Assembly: GCA_009694735.1 (NCBI GenBank)
Contig: SHUG01000003.1
Coordinates: forward strand, 22,634 to 86,633
Direction: 5' to 3'
Source of the DNA: Acidobacteriota bacterium
GTDB lineage: Bacteria; Acidobacteriota; Vicinamibacteria; Vicinamibacterales; UBA2999
DNA length: 64,000 nt
Shown: piece by piece, positions 54,066-63,005 of the stretch
Numbering within the stretch: the stretch's first letter is position 1
Layout: each line of letters opens with the position of its first letter
Notes under the pieces: generated by a model
What the model was told of the DNA's origin: nothing
Databases searched by the model: none
The model's input: only the letters and a program-made list of their open reading frames with translations
Program-made: the position numbers and the translations under genes

Positions 54066-55152
54066 ATGAGCCATCGAACCATTAGCGTCGCGGTCCTGTC
54101 GGGCTGGCTATTGACCAGTGCCGTCGTGCCGGTGTGGGCCGAACCGGCCGCCCAAACCACCACGGCGCGGAAAGTCCGCGTGACGGGCGTGGTCCGTGAC
54201 GACTCCAACAACATCTCGTTGCCTGGAATCCCAGTGGAAGTTGCGGGTGGAGAGACCGTCTATACCGACGTCGATGGGCGGTATGTTCTCGACCTGGCTC
54301 CGGGCAGCCACGAACTGCGCGTGACTATGGACGGCTACGAGGCGCGTTTTATCAAGGTTGAGGTGGCCGCCGGCTCCCGCGCCATTGATGCGAATGTCGG
54401 CCTCCAGATGAGCCGCTTCGCCGAAACCGTAACGGTCACGGCGGATGTGGCGGTGAACTCGGTCACCTCATCGGCTGAATCACAGATCGCCGAGCGCAAG
54501 AACGCCGCGGTCATCACCGACAACCTGGGCTCGCAGGAGATGAAGAAGAACGCCGACTCAGACGCTGCCGCCGCGATGTCGCGCGTGACCGGTCTGTCGG
54601 TGGTCGACAACCAGTATGTGCTCGTGCGGGGCCTCGGCGAGCGTTACAGCAACACGACGCTGGCCGGTTCGACGCTGCCGACCACCGAGCCAGACAAGAA
54701 GGTCGTCCCCCTGGACCTGTTCCCGGCGGGCCTGCTCGACAGCGTGCAGGTCATTAAGTCGTACTCGCCCGACCGCTCCGCGGAGTTTGCCGGTGGCCTG
54801 GTGCAGATCGTCCCGCTCAAGTTCCCCAGCCGGCCGGTCGTCGACTTTTCCTACGGGCTGAATGTTCAATCCAATGCCACGGGAAAGTCGATTCCGATGA
54901 GCTCGCTGGGCAATCGTGATTGGCTCGGCTTTGACGATGGCGCGCGCGCTGCCGGCGGGTATTCCGAACAACAAGATCGTGCGCCGCGGCATTTACACCC
55001 CCGAGGTCGGCTACGGCCCTGACGAAATCACGTCCTTTGGCAAGCTGCTCGGTAATCAGTGGCGGCCGGTGGCAGCCGACGGTGCGCCGGGTCAGAACTG
55101 GGGCATGGTGTTCGGCAACCGCTTCGGTAAGTTCGGCATCGTCGCCAGCGCG
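54066..55152 (+). pseudogene. TonB-dependent receptor, frameshifted and truncated
   Basis: From ATG 54066 (GAGGGG ribosome site): signal peptide, carboxypeptidase-regulatory-like domain (VVRDDSNNISLPGIPVEVAG), and plug with VLVRGLGERYSNTTLAGSTL. In a GC dinucleotide run (54940-54949) the frame changes, then LPAGIPNNKIVRRGIYTPEV continues to FGKFGIVASA. It stops at the 29-bp repeat; the beta-barrel is missing. No functional product is expected. Confidence 0.75.
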
Positions 55153-55181
55153 ATGCGGTCACCGGCGGCGCCGCCCGGATC
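55153..55181 (+). repeat. Right copy of 29-bp direct repeat
   Basis: Same orientation as 48891-48919, one mismatch. It marks the junction between the TonB receptor and sodC sequence. Confidence 0.8.
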
Positions 55182-55640
55182 GGTCTTCATGTCGTCAGCG
55201 GTGGCGTGGATCATCAGCGCGGTACCGCCGTTGGCGTAGATCGAGTTGACGCCGTCCGCCATGGTCACGTTCTTGTTGGTGATGGTGGTCTTGGCGGCGC
55301 CGTTGGCGGCGACGGTGAAGTTCATCATGTCGCCCGCGTGCGAGCCGTCGGGGCTCTGCATGCCGTGCTTTTTCGCGGCGGGATTGAAGTGCGGACCAGC
55401 GGTGGTGAAGGCGGGGCCTTCGCACTTGGCCACCGAGTGGATGTGGATCGCGTGCTCGCCGGGCGTCAGGCCCTTCACATCGAGGTCGATCGAGATGCCG
55501 CCGTCCTTGGCCGCCGAGATCATGGCCATGCCAACCGAAGCGCCCTAGGCGTCCTTTAAGTCGATGTGCTTCATGCCCTGCGCCGACAGGCCGAGCGTCA
55601 CCACAGACGAGAGCGCGATTGCTGAAAGTATCCGGGTCAT
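55153..55640 (-). pseudogene. sodC: Cu/Zn superoxide dismutase, TAG-interrupted and 3'-truncated
   Basis: ATG 55640 begins a signal peptide. HIDLKDA is followed by TAG (55545-55547) where the family has Gln (DAQG), then the complete core: HAIHIHSVAKC, GPHFNPAAKKHG, GSHAGDMMNF. The C-terminus GGAAGDRI ends at the 29-bp repeat and the final Cys strand lies at 48881-48919. Both defects would prevent normal enzyme. Confidence 0.8.
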
Positions 55641-55719
55641 GTTGCTCCTCTAACGCGTCCAGCTTCGCCACCCCGGCGAGGCATCAGTCTTCATCATGGC
55701 ACCCTCGCCGGAAAAAGAG

Positions 55720-55750
55720 AAGGACTCGCCCCGTGTGGGAGCGAGTCCTT
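55720..55750 (-). terminator. Rho-independent terminator of the TonB receptor gene
   Basis: Perfect 10-bp stem AAGGACTCGC / GCGAGTCCTT; on the minus strand it is followed by CTCTTTTTCC. Confidence 0.75.
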
Positions 55751-55768
55751 GAATGGAGGCGAGGCGAT

Positions 55769-58700
55769 TTAGAAGCTGTAGCGAATCGAGAGCTGCGTCT
55801 GTCGAGCCGTTCCCAGCCCGACCGTGCGGTTGAGCGGGCCGAGCATGTAGCCGAAGGTGCCGGCTTGTGCTTCGGTTAGTGGCACACCGGGCGTGCCGTT
55901 CGGCAGGCTCGCGGCCGGGTTCTCGTAGTTGAGATGGTTGAGAATATTGAAGATCTCCGCGCGCAACTGCAGGCTTTGCGACGTCATGAAGCGGAGGTCC
56001 TTGCTGACCATCAGGTCCGCCTGCCAGAAGCCGGGGCCGCGCAGGAAGTTGCGCGGCAGGTTGCCGAAGGTGCCGGGCTGCGGCGTCGCGAACGCGGCCG
56101 GGTTCAACCAGCGGACGCCGTTCTTGAGGTAAGGGTCGACACCGGCGACCAGGTCAGGACGCTGGGTGCCGCGGCTGTTACCGCCGATGATGTTTGCCAC
56201 CGTGACGCCACCGACCGTGGCGTTGTCGGGTCGGCTCTGCACCACGTTGATCGGCACGCCGCTGCGGGCGTTGACGATGGTGCCGACACGCCAGCCACCG
56301 CGCCAGAGGCCTTCACCCGGAAGCAGGTAGACCAGCGAACCGTTGAAGGTGTGTGGGATGTCCTGGGGGTTGGTGCCGTACTCGGTCTCGTAGTTGAACG
56401 TGTTCTGCGTGGTCGCCGCTTCGTTCGAACCCTGGGTGGTGCCCTTGTTGCTCGAGTATTGGTACTGCAGGCCGCCCGTGAAGCCGGCGCGGAAGCGGCG
56501 CGTGGCGCTGACCTGCAGGGCGTTGTATTCCGCGTAGCCGCAGCCCGTGATGGCCCGGCCACTGATGGTCAGGCCATTGGTGCAGCCCGAGGTCTTGTAG
56601 TCAACCTGGCCGACCGACGGCACCAGGCGCGTGCGCGTGACCGGGTCGAGCGTGTTGCCGACACCGCGCAGGAACATGTCTTTGCCCTGGCTGCCGGTGT
56701 AGCCGACCGTCAGGTTGATTTCGCCGGGCAGCTCGCGCGAGAGGCTCACGCCGTACTGCCTGTTGTATTCATCAGGGCGCTCGTGGGTGTAGCCGCGAAT
56801 CGACAGCAGGTTGCCGAAATTAATGCCGGTGAAGGGATAGGCGAGACCGTTGTTCGGCACGTCGGCGGTCTGCGCACGGCGGCGTTCGATGTAGTTCTCG
56901 ATCGGCTGGATGCGGTCTTCGAACTGGCCGGGGCCGTAGAACAACCCGCAGCCGCCGCGAATCACCGTCTTGCCGTTAATCTGGTAGGCCGCCGACAGGC
57001 GCGGCGAGAAGTTGTTCTTGTCGGGATTGTAAAAATTGTTGACGTCGGTGGCGAATGCGTTGTCTTCGACGAAGAACGGCTTCGCCCGTCCTTGCGCTTC
57101 CTTGACCACTGAGTAGTAGTCGTAGCGCAGACCGAGCTCGAGCGAGAGCTTGTCGGTCGCGCGCCACGAGTCCTGCGCAAAGCCGATGGCGTAGAACTGC
57201 TGGGGCTTGAAGTTCGGCGAGTCGAGTGCCACCTGCACCGCGGCCGGGCGGTTGTCGATGAAGTCGTTGACGCTGTTGTAGGTGATCTCGGTGCTGCCGA
57301 GGAATTGGAACGTGCCATCGATTCTACGGTACTCGCCGCCGAGCTTGACGGTGTGCGCACCGCGAGTCCAGGTCAGCGAATCGGTGAACGACAGTGAGTT
57401 GGGGTCAAACACCGACCCGATGGTCGAGGCCGCGCTGCTGGCGCGAATCAGCAGGCCGCTGCGGGCGATACCGGTGGTGCCGCGCGCATCGACGCTCGAC
57501 GAAGTGACCGTGCCCGAGAGCGACACGCCGACCGGGTCGTAGCCGGGCGTGGCGCCGAAGGCGAGAGCGCTGGTCTGTGGCTTGTTGACGCCGACCTTGA
57601 ACTCATTGATCAGGCTGGAACCGAGGATCGACTGGAAGCTCCCAACAAGGTTCCGCGGATTCTGCTTGGCGCGGACGCGGCGCGCGGTCGCCGTGCGATC
57701 CGGCGTGTCGAGGTCGCCCTTGCTGAAGAGATAACGGACGTACACCGACTGTGCGTTCGAGAAGCGATGGTCGACGCGGAACGCCGCCGTGTTCTCCTGC
57801 TGGCTGGCCTCGGTGGTGTTGGTCGCCAGCCCGAGCAGCGGGTTGGCGGTCGCCACCGTGCCACGCGGAAACCCGTTCAGTAGCGACGCCACTGCCTGGG
57901 TGCGCTCGGGGCTCTGGCCGGCGCCGCTGCCAATCGGCTCCCCGGCGAGGATACGGCGTCGCGCCTCGTCGCTTGGCACGGCTTCCGTGAAGCTCAGCCC
58001 GGTCTTTTGCTTCAGGCCTTCGTAGCTGCCGAAGAAGAAGGTCTTGTTCGAGACCAGCGGGCCTCCGAACGAACCGCCGAACTGATCCAATGTCAGTGGC
58101 TGTTTGATGTGGTCGTATTTGTTGGCGGCATCCAGCGCATCGTCGCGCTTGTATTCAAAGATTGAGCCGCGGAACGTGTTGCTGCCCGACTTGCTGATCA
58201 CGGTGATGTTGCCGCCGGAGCCGAGGCCGCTTTCGGCGGGCGCGAGGCCGGAGTTGACGCGGAATTCGGCGACCGATTCCATCGAGGTCTGCAGGCGGAA
58301 CTGCGAGCCGGTCGAGTTCAGGTAGCCGGGGCTGGCGTCCCACACATACGTGCCGTCGATGCCGTCGTAGTTCAGGTAGTTCTGCTGGTTGGACTTGCCG
58401 TTGAAGCGGACCGACGCCCAGCCGCCGTTACCATCGCTGGTCGCGCCGGTCGCGAGCGTCATCAGGTTGGCGAAGTTGCGGCCGTTGACCGGGAGGTTCT
58501 GCACCTCTTCGGGCGACACGTTCACGCCAATCTTCGCGGAGGAGAGGTCGAGCACTGGGGCATCGGCGGTCACGGTGACGTTTTCCGCAAGCGACGCGAC
58601 CGCCAGTTCCAGTTCGACGCGCTCGATTTGTCCCACGCCGAGCACCACTTCGCGCGTGCGCGGTGCGAAGCCGGCCAGCTCGCTGGTCACCAGGTAGGCG

Positions 58701-58936
58701 CCGGGCCCGAGATTGGTGACGGTGTAGGCGCCGTCGCCGTCGGTCACCGCGGTGCGCACGGCACCCGTGCTCTTCGACGTCACCACCACGGTGACGCCCG
58801 GCAGGGCGGCCTTGCTCTGGTCGAGAATCTTGCCGCTGATGCGCGACTCGGTCTGCTGTGCGGCGGCGAGCGATGGCGCGCCTGCCAAGAAAAGAGCCAG
58901 CGCGATCAACGTGCACGCGCGGAATAACAACTGCAT
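55769..58936 (-). CDS. TonB-dependent receptor with carboxypeptidase-regulatory-like domain
   Basis: 1055 residues. ATG 58936 follows GAGGAGG by 8 nt and begins a signal peptide (ALALFLAGAPSLAAAQ); longer upstream frames are spurious. Regulatory-like domain GKILDQSKAALPGVTVVVTS, plug LPVNGRNFANLM, and a large beta-barrel ending TQLSIRYSF. Such Oar-like receptors import large substrates through the outer membrane; here Pho-box-like repeats upstream suggest induction by phosphate shortage. Confidence 0.88.
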   Translation of the reverse strand: MQLLFRACTLIALALFLAGAPSLAAAQQTESRISGKILDQSKAALPGVTVVVTSKSTGAVRTAVTDGDGAYTVTNLGPGAYLVTSELAGFAPRTREVVLGVGQIERVELELAVASLAENVTVTADAPVLDLSSAKIGVNVSPEEVQNLPVNGRNFANLMTLATGATSDGNGGWASVRFNGKSNQQNYLNYDGIDGTYVWDASPGYLNSTGSQFRLQTSMESVAEFRVNSGLAPAESGLGSGGNITVISKSGSNTFRGSIFEYKRDDALDAANKYDHIKQPLTLDQFGGSFGGPLVSNKTFFFGSYEGLKQKTGLSFTEAVPSDEARRRILAGEPIGSGAGQSPERTQAVASLLNGFPRGTVATANPLLGLATNTTEASQQENTAAFRVDHRFSNAQSVYVRYLFSKGDLDTPDRTATARRVRAKQNPRNLVGSFQSILGSSLINEFKVGVNKPQTSALAFGATPGYDPVGVSLSGTVTSSSVDARGTTGIARSGLLIRASSAASTIGSVFDPNSLSFTDSLTWTRGAHTVKLGGEYRRIDGTFQFLGSTEITYNSVNDFIDNRPAAVQVALDSPNFKPQQFYAIGFAQDSWRATDKLSLELGLRYDYYSVVKEAQGRAKPFFVEDNAFATDVNNFYNPDKNNFSPRLSAAYQINGKTVIRGGCGLFYGPGQFEDRIQPIENYIERRRAQTADVPNNGLAYPFTGINFGNLLSIRGYTHERPDEYNRQYGVSLSRELPGEINLTVGYTGSQGKDMFLRGVGNTLDPVTRTRLVPSVGQVDYKTSGCTNGLTISGRAITGCGYAEYNALQVSATRRFRAGFTGGLQYQYSSNKGTTQGSNEAATTQNTFNYETEYGTNPQDIPHTFNGSLVYLLPGEGLWRGGWRVGTIVNARSGVPINVVQSRPDNATVGGVTVANIIGGNSRGTQRPDLVAGVDPYLKNGVRWLNPAAFATPQPGTFGNLPRNFLRGPGFWQADLMVSKDLRFMTSQSLQLRAEIFNILNHLNYENPAASLPNGTPGVPLTEAQAGTFGYMLGPLNRTVGLGTARQTQLSIRYSF

Positions 58937-59001
58937 GGACAACCTCCTCAAACGGGACACACTCACACCCGACAAGGTATCGGGGCGGCTCCATCGCTGG
59001 T

Positions 59002-59030
59002 GTGACGGGCGCGTTAATTCCGTGAAAACT
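59002..59030 (-). promoter_or_regulatory. Pho-box-like repeats before the TonB receptor
   Basis: Minus strand: AGTTTTC, AATTAAC and CCGTCAC at 11-bp intervals. AATTAAC and CCGTCAC with the same spacing also occur before the response regulator gene. Confidence 0.55.
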
Positions 59031-59090
59031 GACGCGGCGTGGTCGCAAGCACGCCGGTTAGCACCGCGATCTGTCGGTTGCCTGGGCAAG

Positions 59091-59119
59091 ATGTAACATT
59101 CGTGTAACGTTTGTGTGGC
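59091..59119 (+). promoter_or_regulatory. Pho-box-like repeats before the DUF47-Pit operon
   Basis: ATGTAAC, GTGTAAC and GTGTGGC at 11-bp intervals. A -10-like CATACT (59119-59124) follows the second repeat by 10 bp, the spacing known for PhoB-activated promoters. Confidence 0.65.
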
Positions 59120-59131
59120 ATACTTCCGGGC

Positions 59132-59749
59132 GTGCGATTCCGCCTCATTCCCCGCGAACTGAAATTTTTCAGCGATTTCATCACCTTGGCCGACCGGATC
59201 GTCACCGGCGCGACTTTGCTGGAGCGGATGCTGTCGTCCGATCCGCCCGCGTGGGACATGGCCCTGCAAATCAAGCAGGTCGAGAGTGAATGCGACGCCC
59301 TCACGCATGACATCATTCAGCGCCTGAACTCGACGTTCGTGGTGCCGATCGATCGCGAAGACATTCACGCCCTCGCCAAGTCGCTCGACGATGTGATGGA
59401 CGCGATTGACGCAGCGGCGGCGGTGACGCGACGCTACCGCATGGCGTCGCTTCGTTACGGCGCGCGCGAACTGGCGTCGCTGACGTGGCAATCGGCGATG
59501 CAGGTCAAGGTCGCCGTCGAAGCGCTCGAGCACAAGATTGGCGTCCACGATCTCGCTGTCGAGGTGAATCGCCTCGAGAACGCGGCGGACGATGTGCACG
59601 ACGAGGCGCTGCGTCGGCTGTTCGAGGAAGAGAAGGACGCCATCACCGTGATCAAGTGGAAGGAAGTGCTCGACCTGCTCGAGGAAGCCACCGACCGCTG
59701 CGAAGACTGTGCCAACGTGCTCGAAGGCGTCGTCGTCAAGCACGGGTAG
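59132..59749 (+). CDS. DUF47 (PhoU-like) Pit accessory protein
   Basis: 205 residues from GTG 59132, 7 nt after the -10 box. Helical PhoU-like fold: MALQIKQVESECDALTHDII, DREDIHALAKSLDDVMDAID and DLLEEATDRCEDCANVLEGV. Regularly encoded with Pit transporters. Confidence 0.9.
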   Translation: MRFRLIPRELKFFSDFITLADRIVTGATLLERMLSSDPPAWDMALQIKQVESECDALTHDIIQRLNSTFVVPIDREDIHALAKSLDDVMDAIDAAAAVTRRYRMASLRYGARELASLTWQSAMQVKVAVEALEHKIGVHDLAVEVNRLENAADDVHDEALRRLFEEEKDAITVIKWKEVLDLLEEATDRCEDCANVLEGVVVKHG

Positions 59750-59756
59750 CGCTGCA

Positions 59757-60752
59757 GTGGAACTCGCCCTCGTCTCGCTGGTCATCGTCGTTGCGCTGAT
59801 TTTCGATTACATCAACGGCTTTCACGACGCTGCCAACTCGATTGCCACCGTCGTTTCCACCCGGGTACTGAAGCCGGGCCAGGCGGTGGTGTGGGCGGCG
59901 TTCTTTAATTTCGTTGCGGCCTTCGTCTTCGGCACGGCGGTCGCCAAAACGGTCGGGTCGGGGATGGTCGACATCACGATCGTCACGACGTCGGTGATCC
60001 TGGCGGGCTTGATCGGCGCCATCATGTGGGACCTGATCACCTGGTACTACGGCCTGCCGACAAGCTCGTCGCACGCGCTGATCGGTGGCTACGCCGGCGC
60101 CGCCGTGGCAAAGGTCGGCATGTCGGCCTTGATTCCGTCGGGCTGGACGAAGACGCTGATGTTCATTGTGCTCGCGCCGGGCGCCGGCTTCCTGCTCGGT
60201 TTCATCTTCATGGTCGCGGTCTACTGGCTCTGCCGCAATACCGCACCGTCACGCGTCGACCGCCACTTCCGCAAGCTACAGCTGCTGTCGGCGGCTGCCT
60301 ACAGCCTCGGCCACGGCGGCAACGACGCGCAGAAGACGATGGGGATCATCGCCGGCGCTTTGTATGCCGGGGGGTTCCTCGCCGAGTTCAGGATTCCGTT
60401 CTGGGTGGTGATGGCCGCGCACGCCGCGATCTCGCTCGGCACGCTCGCGGGCGGGTGGCGCATCATCCACACCATGGGCTCGAAGATCACGCGGCTGCAG
60501 CCGGTGGGCGGCTTCGCGGCGGAGGCCGCCGGTGCGGTGTCACTGTTCACCGCCACGGCGCTCGGCGTCCCGGTGAGCACGACTCACACCATCACCGGCG
60601 CCATCATCGGTGTCGGCTCAACGCGCCGGCTCTCGGCCGTGCGGTGGGGTATCGCGGGGCAGATTGTGTGGGCGTGGATCCTGACGATTCCCGCCTCGGC
60701 CGGCATCGCGGCGGTGACGTTTTATCTGCTGCACGCCATCGGCCTGCCCTAA
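59757..60752 (+). CDS. pit: Low-affinity inorganic phosphate transporter (Pit family)
   Basis: 331 residues from GTG 59757, about ten membrane segments. The two family signatures are INGFHDAANSIATVVSTR and GHGGNDAQKTMGI; PVSTTHTITGAIIGVG is the C-terminal repeat. Symports metal-phosphate with protons. Follows DUF47 by 7 bp. Confidence 0.94.
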   Translation: MELALVSLVIVVALIFDYINGFHDAANSIATVVSTRVLKPGQAVVWAAFFNFVAAFVFGTAVAKTVGSGMVDITIVTTSVILAGLIGAIMWDLITWYYGLPTSSSHALIGGYAGAAVAKVGMSALIPSGWTKTLMFIVLAPGAGFLLGFIFMVAVYWLCRNTAPSRVDRHFRKLQLLSAAAYSLGHGGNDAQKTMGIIAGALYAGGFLAEFRIPFWVVMAAHAAISLGTLAGGWRIIHTMGSKITRLQPVGGFAAEAAGAVSLFTATALGVPVSTTHTITGAIIGVGSTRRLSAVRWGIAGQIVWAWILTIPASAGIAAVTFYLLHAIGLP

Positions 60753-60911
60753 CAGCCCGTGGTGAAAGTGGTGACGGCATTCGACCGGCGCTGCATCCCC
60801 GCCGACTGCGTTGCTCGTCCTTCAAATATGCTCAATATTTTCAGTCCTCGCGCCTGGTCGGCGGGGCGCAGCACCGGTCTCGGTGCTCGCCACCACTTCC
60901 ACCACGGGCTG
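60753..60911. repeat. 159-bp imperfect palindrome (MITE-like or large terminator)
   Basis: Outer arms 60753-60773 and 60891-60911 are inverted repeats with one mismatch in 21 bp. Inner arms pair well (GACCGG and CCCCGCCGAC with their complements). The centre AAATAT-gctca-ATATTT at 60832 is exactly midway. It fills the gap between convergent pit and phoR. Confidence 0.7.
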
Positions 60912-60938
60912 CTAAGCGAGACAGTGAGCCGTTCACTG

Positions 60939-62234
60939 TCACCTTTCGGCTGCTGATTGTCTGAGGGGCAAGCTGACCGTGAAGAGCGCGCCGCCGGCGG
61001 CCTGATTCTCTACGATCACCTCACCCTCCAACACTTGGACCAGGTGTTTGACAATCGACAGCCCGAGGCCGGTGCCACCAGGTCGCGCGCGCGACTTGTC
61101 GACACGGTAGAAACGCTCGAAGACCCGCCCGAGGTCGTCGGGCGCAATCCCGTGGCCAGTATCGCCCACACTCAACCGGAAGCGGCCGGCCACCACCATC
61201 GCCATGACGTCGATGGCGCCGCCGGCCGGCGTGTAGTTGACCGCGTTCTCGACCAGGTTGCGCACGATGTCGTGCAGCTTGGCGGCGTCGGTGTTGAGCA
61301 TGGCCGCCTCGGGGGTCACCGTCACGGCGATCGTCTGCTGTTTTCCCACCGCCGTGGCCTCGAAGTCGCCGGCGATGCCCCGGACCAGGGCGTTGATGTC
61401 GCACGGCGCCATCTCCACCGTCTCTTGCCCGGCATCGAGCCTGGCGAGCCGCAGCAGGTCTTTCACCAGCCGCTCCATGCGGGTGGCGTGCCGGTGGATG
61501 ATCTCGACGAATCGCCCATGCGCATCGGCATCATCGGGATCGTCCAGCAACGCTTCGGCGTAACCCTTGATCGCGGTCAGCGGCGTGCGCAGCTCGTGAG
61601 ACACGTTGGCGACGAAGTCGCGGCGAATCAGGTCGGCCTTGCGCAGTTCGGTGATGTCGTGCATCACCAGCACCGCGCCGCGACCCGCGCTCACCACCGG
61701 CGCCACCTGGGCAACCAGGGTGCGGGTGGTGTCGCGCGTGACCGACAGTTCGAACGCGCTGGTCTCTCCGCCGGCCAGCGCGCGGCCCAGGTGTTCGACG
61801 ATGCCGGGATGGCGGATGGCTTCGACATAGGAGTGGTTGATCGCGCTCTGCTCGAGTTTCAGGATCCGGCGCGCCGCGTTGTTCACCAGCTGCAGACGGC
61901 CCTGCTCGTCGATCACCAGCACCCCCTCGATCATGCTCGACAGGATCGCTTCCATGCGCGCGCGGTCACGCGCCAGGCCGTCGACGCGCCGGCCGAGTTC
62001 CTGTACCGCCTGATCCATGCTGCGCGCCACGCTGCCGAGGTCGTCGTCGCCGTAGTCGGGGGCCGGACGGCTGAGGTCGCCGAGCGCGTACCGCCGCGAC
62101 ACCGCGAGAATGGCCGTCACGCGCTGCGAGCGTCCACCGGCGTTGGCCAATCGGAGCAACGCGATCACACTCAGCACCAGGGCGGCGCCGGCGGCTACGC
62201 CAAGCAGGAACAGGGTGGTCGTCGAGAAGGGCAT
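60939..62234 (-). CDS. phoR: PhoR-type sensor histidine kinase
   Basis: 431 residues. One N-terminal membrane helix, HAMP-like region, PAS domain (ILSSMIEGVLVIDEQGRLQL), HisKA with VSHELRTPLTAIKGYAEALL and the ATPase with NLVENAVNYTP and GGTGLGLSIVKHL. A single membrane helix is typical of PhoR that senses through Pst/PhoU. Its ATG overlaps the phoB stop (TGATG). Confidence 0.88.
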   Translation of the reverse strand: MPFSTTTLFLLGVAAGAALVLSVIALLRLANAGGRSQRVTAILAVSRRYALGDLSRPAPDYGDDDLGSVARSMDQAVQELGRRVDGLARDRARMEAILSSMIEGVLVIDEQGRLQLVNNAARRILKLEQSAINHSYVEAIRHPGIVEHLGRALAGGETSAFELSVTRDTTRTLVAQVAPVVSAGRGAVLVMHDITELRKADLIRRDFVANVSHELRTPLTAIKGYAEALLDDPDDADAHGRFVEIIHRHATRMERLVKDLLRLARLDAGQETVEMAPCDINALVRGIAGDFEATAVGKQQTIAVTVTPEAAMLNTDAAKLHDIVRNLVENAVNYTPAGGAIDVMAMVVAGRFRLSVGDTGHGIAPDDLGRVFERFYRVDKSRARPGGTGLGLSIVKHLVQVLEGEVIVENQAAGGALFTVSLPLRQSAAER

Positions 62235-62938
62235 CACGCCGGTGCCGGGTCGAGCAGCTTATAGCCGAACTGCTTGACAGTCACAATCGCGTCGGCCAGC
62301 ATCGGCACCTTCTCGCGGAGGCGCCTGACGTGCACATCCACGGTGCGCGTGCCGCCGGTGTAGGAATAGCCCCACACGTCCGACAGCAACAGGTCGCGCG
62401 AGAGCACGCGGCCGCGGTGCAGCATCAGGTACTGCAACAGGAGAAATTCCTTGGCGGTCAGCTTGACCTCCTCGCCGTCGATCTTGACCACGTGGCGGTC
62501 GACGTCGACCGAGAGCAAGCCGTAAGTCAGGCGGCTGTTGGCCGGCGGCGCGCGATGGGCGCGGCGCAGCAGCGCCCGCACCCGCGCCACCACTTCGTTC
62601 GGGCTGAACGGCTTGGTGATGTAATCATCGGCGCCCAGTTCAAGGCCGACAATGCGATCCGACTCTTCCGCCTTCGCCGTCAGCATGATGATCGGGATGG
62701 CCGCGGTGTTCGCGTCGGCGCGAATGGCCCGGCACACCTGCAAGCCGTCGAGACCAGGCAGCATCAGGTCGAGCACCACCAGGTCGGGCGCCTCGCGCTT
62801 GATCTGCGGCATCACCTCACGCCCCGAGGTGACGATGGTCGCCATGAAGCCCGCCTTGCGGAGGTAATGCTCGAGCAGGCTGCCGATGTCGGGGTCGTCT
62901 TCGGCGATCAGAATTCGGGTGGGGGGGCGAGCCGACAT
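62234..62938 (-). CDS. phoB: PhoB-type response regulator
   Basis: 234 residues. Receiver with IAEDDPD, DLVVLDLMLPGLDG, IIMLTAKAE and ITKPFSP; winged helix LTAKEFLLLQYLMLHRGRVL and RTVDVHVRRLREK. Would bind the Pho-box-like repeats in this window. No such repeat was found before phoB itself. Confidence 0.9.
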   Translation of the reverse strand: MSARPPTRILIAEDDPDIGSLLEHYLRKAGFMATIVTSGREVMPQIKREAPDLVVLDLMLPGLDGLQVCRAIRADANTAAIPIIMLTAKAEESDRIVGLELGADDYITKPFSPNEVVARVRALLRRAHRAPPANSRLTYGLLSVDVDRHVVKIDGEEVKLTAKEFLLLQYLMLHRGRVLSRDLLLSDVWGYSYTGGTRTVDVHVRRLREKVPMLADAIVTVKQFGYKLLDPAPA

Positions 62939-63005
62939 GGTTTCCGCGGATCTTAGCAGTTGCAGTATCGTTTATGGGATTGATGGCATCGTATCGGACA
63001 GCTTT

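Larger units (their letters stand above)
48920..55152. other. 6.2-kb block splitting sodC
   Basis: Contains DUF4399, the ctaD-coxIII-coxIV-coxB cluster, a cupredoxin protein and a truncated TonB receptor. The 29-bp direct repeats, themselves part of sodC, sit at both ends; the gene 5' part is on the right and the 3' end on the left. No transposase is present, so homologous integration or an assembly join are both possible. Confidence 0.55.

Noticed and set aside
58937..59785. N-terminal extension of the minus-strand TonB receptor frame
   Set aside because: It runs through the promoter region and antisense to the DUF47 gene; a ribosome site and signal peptide fix the start at 58936.
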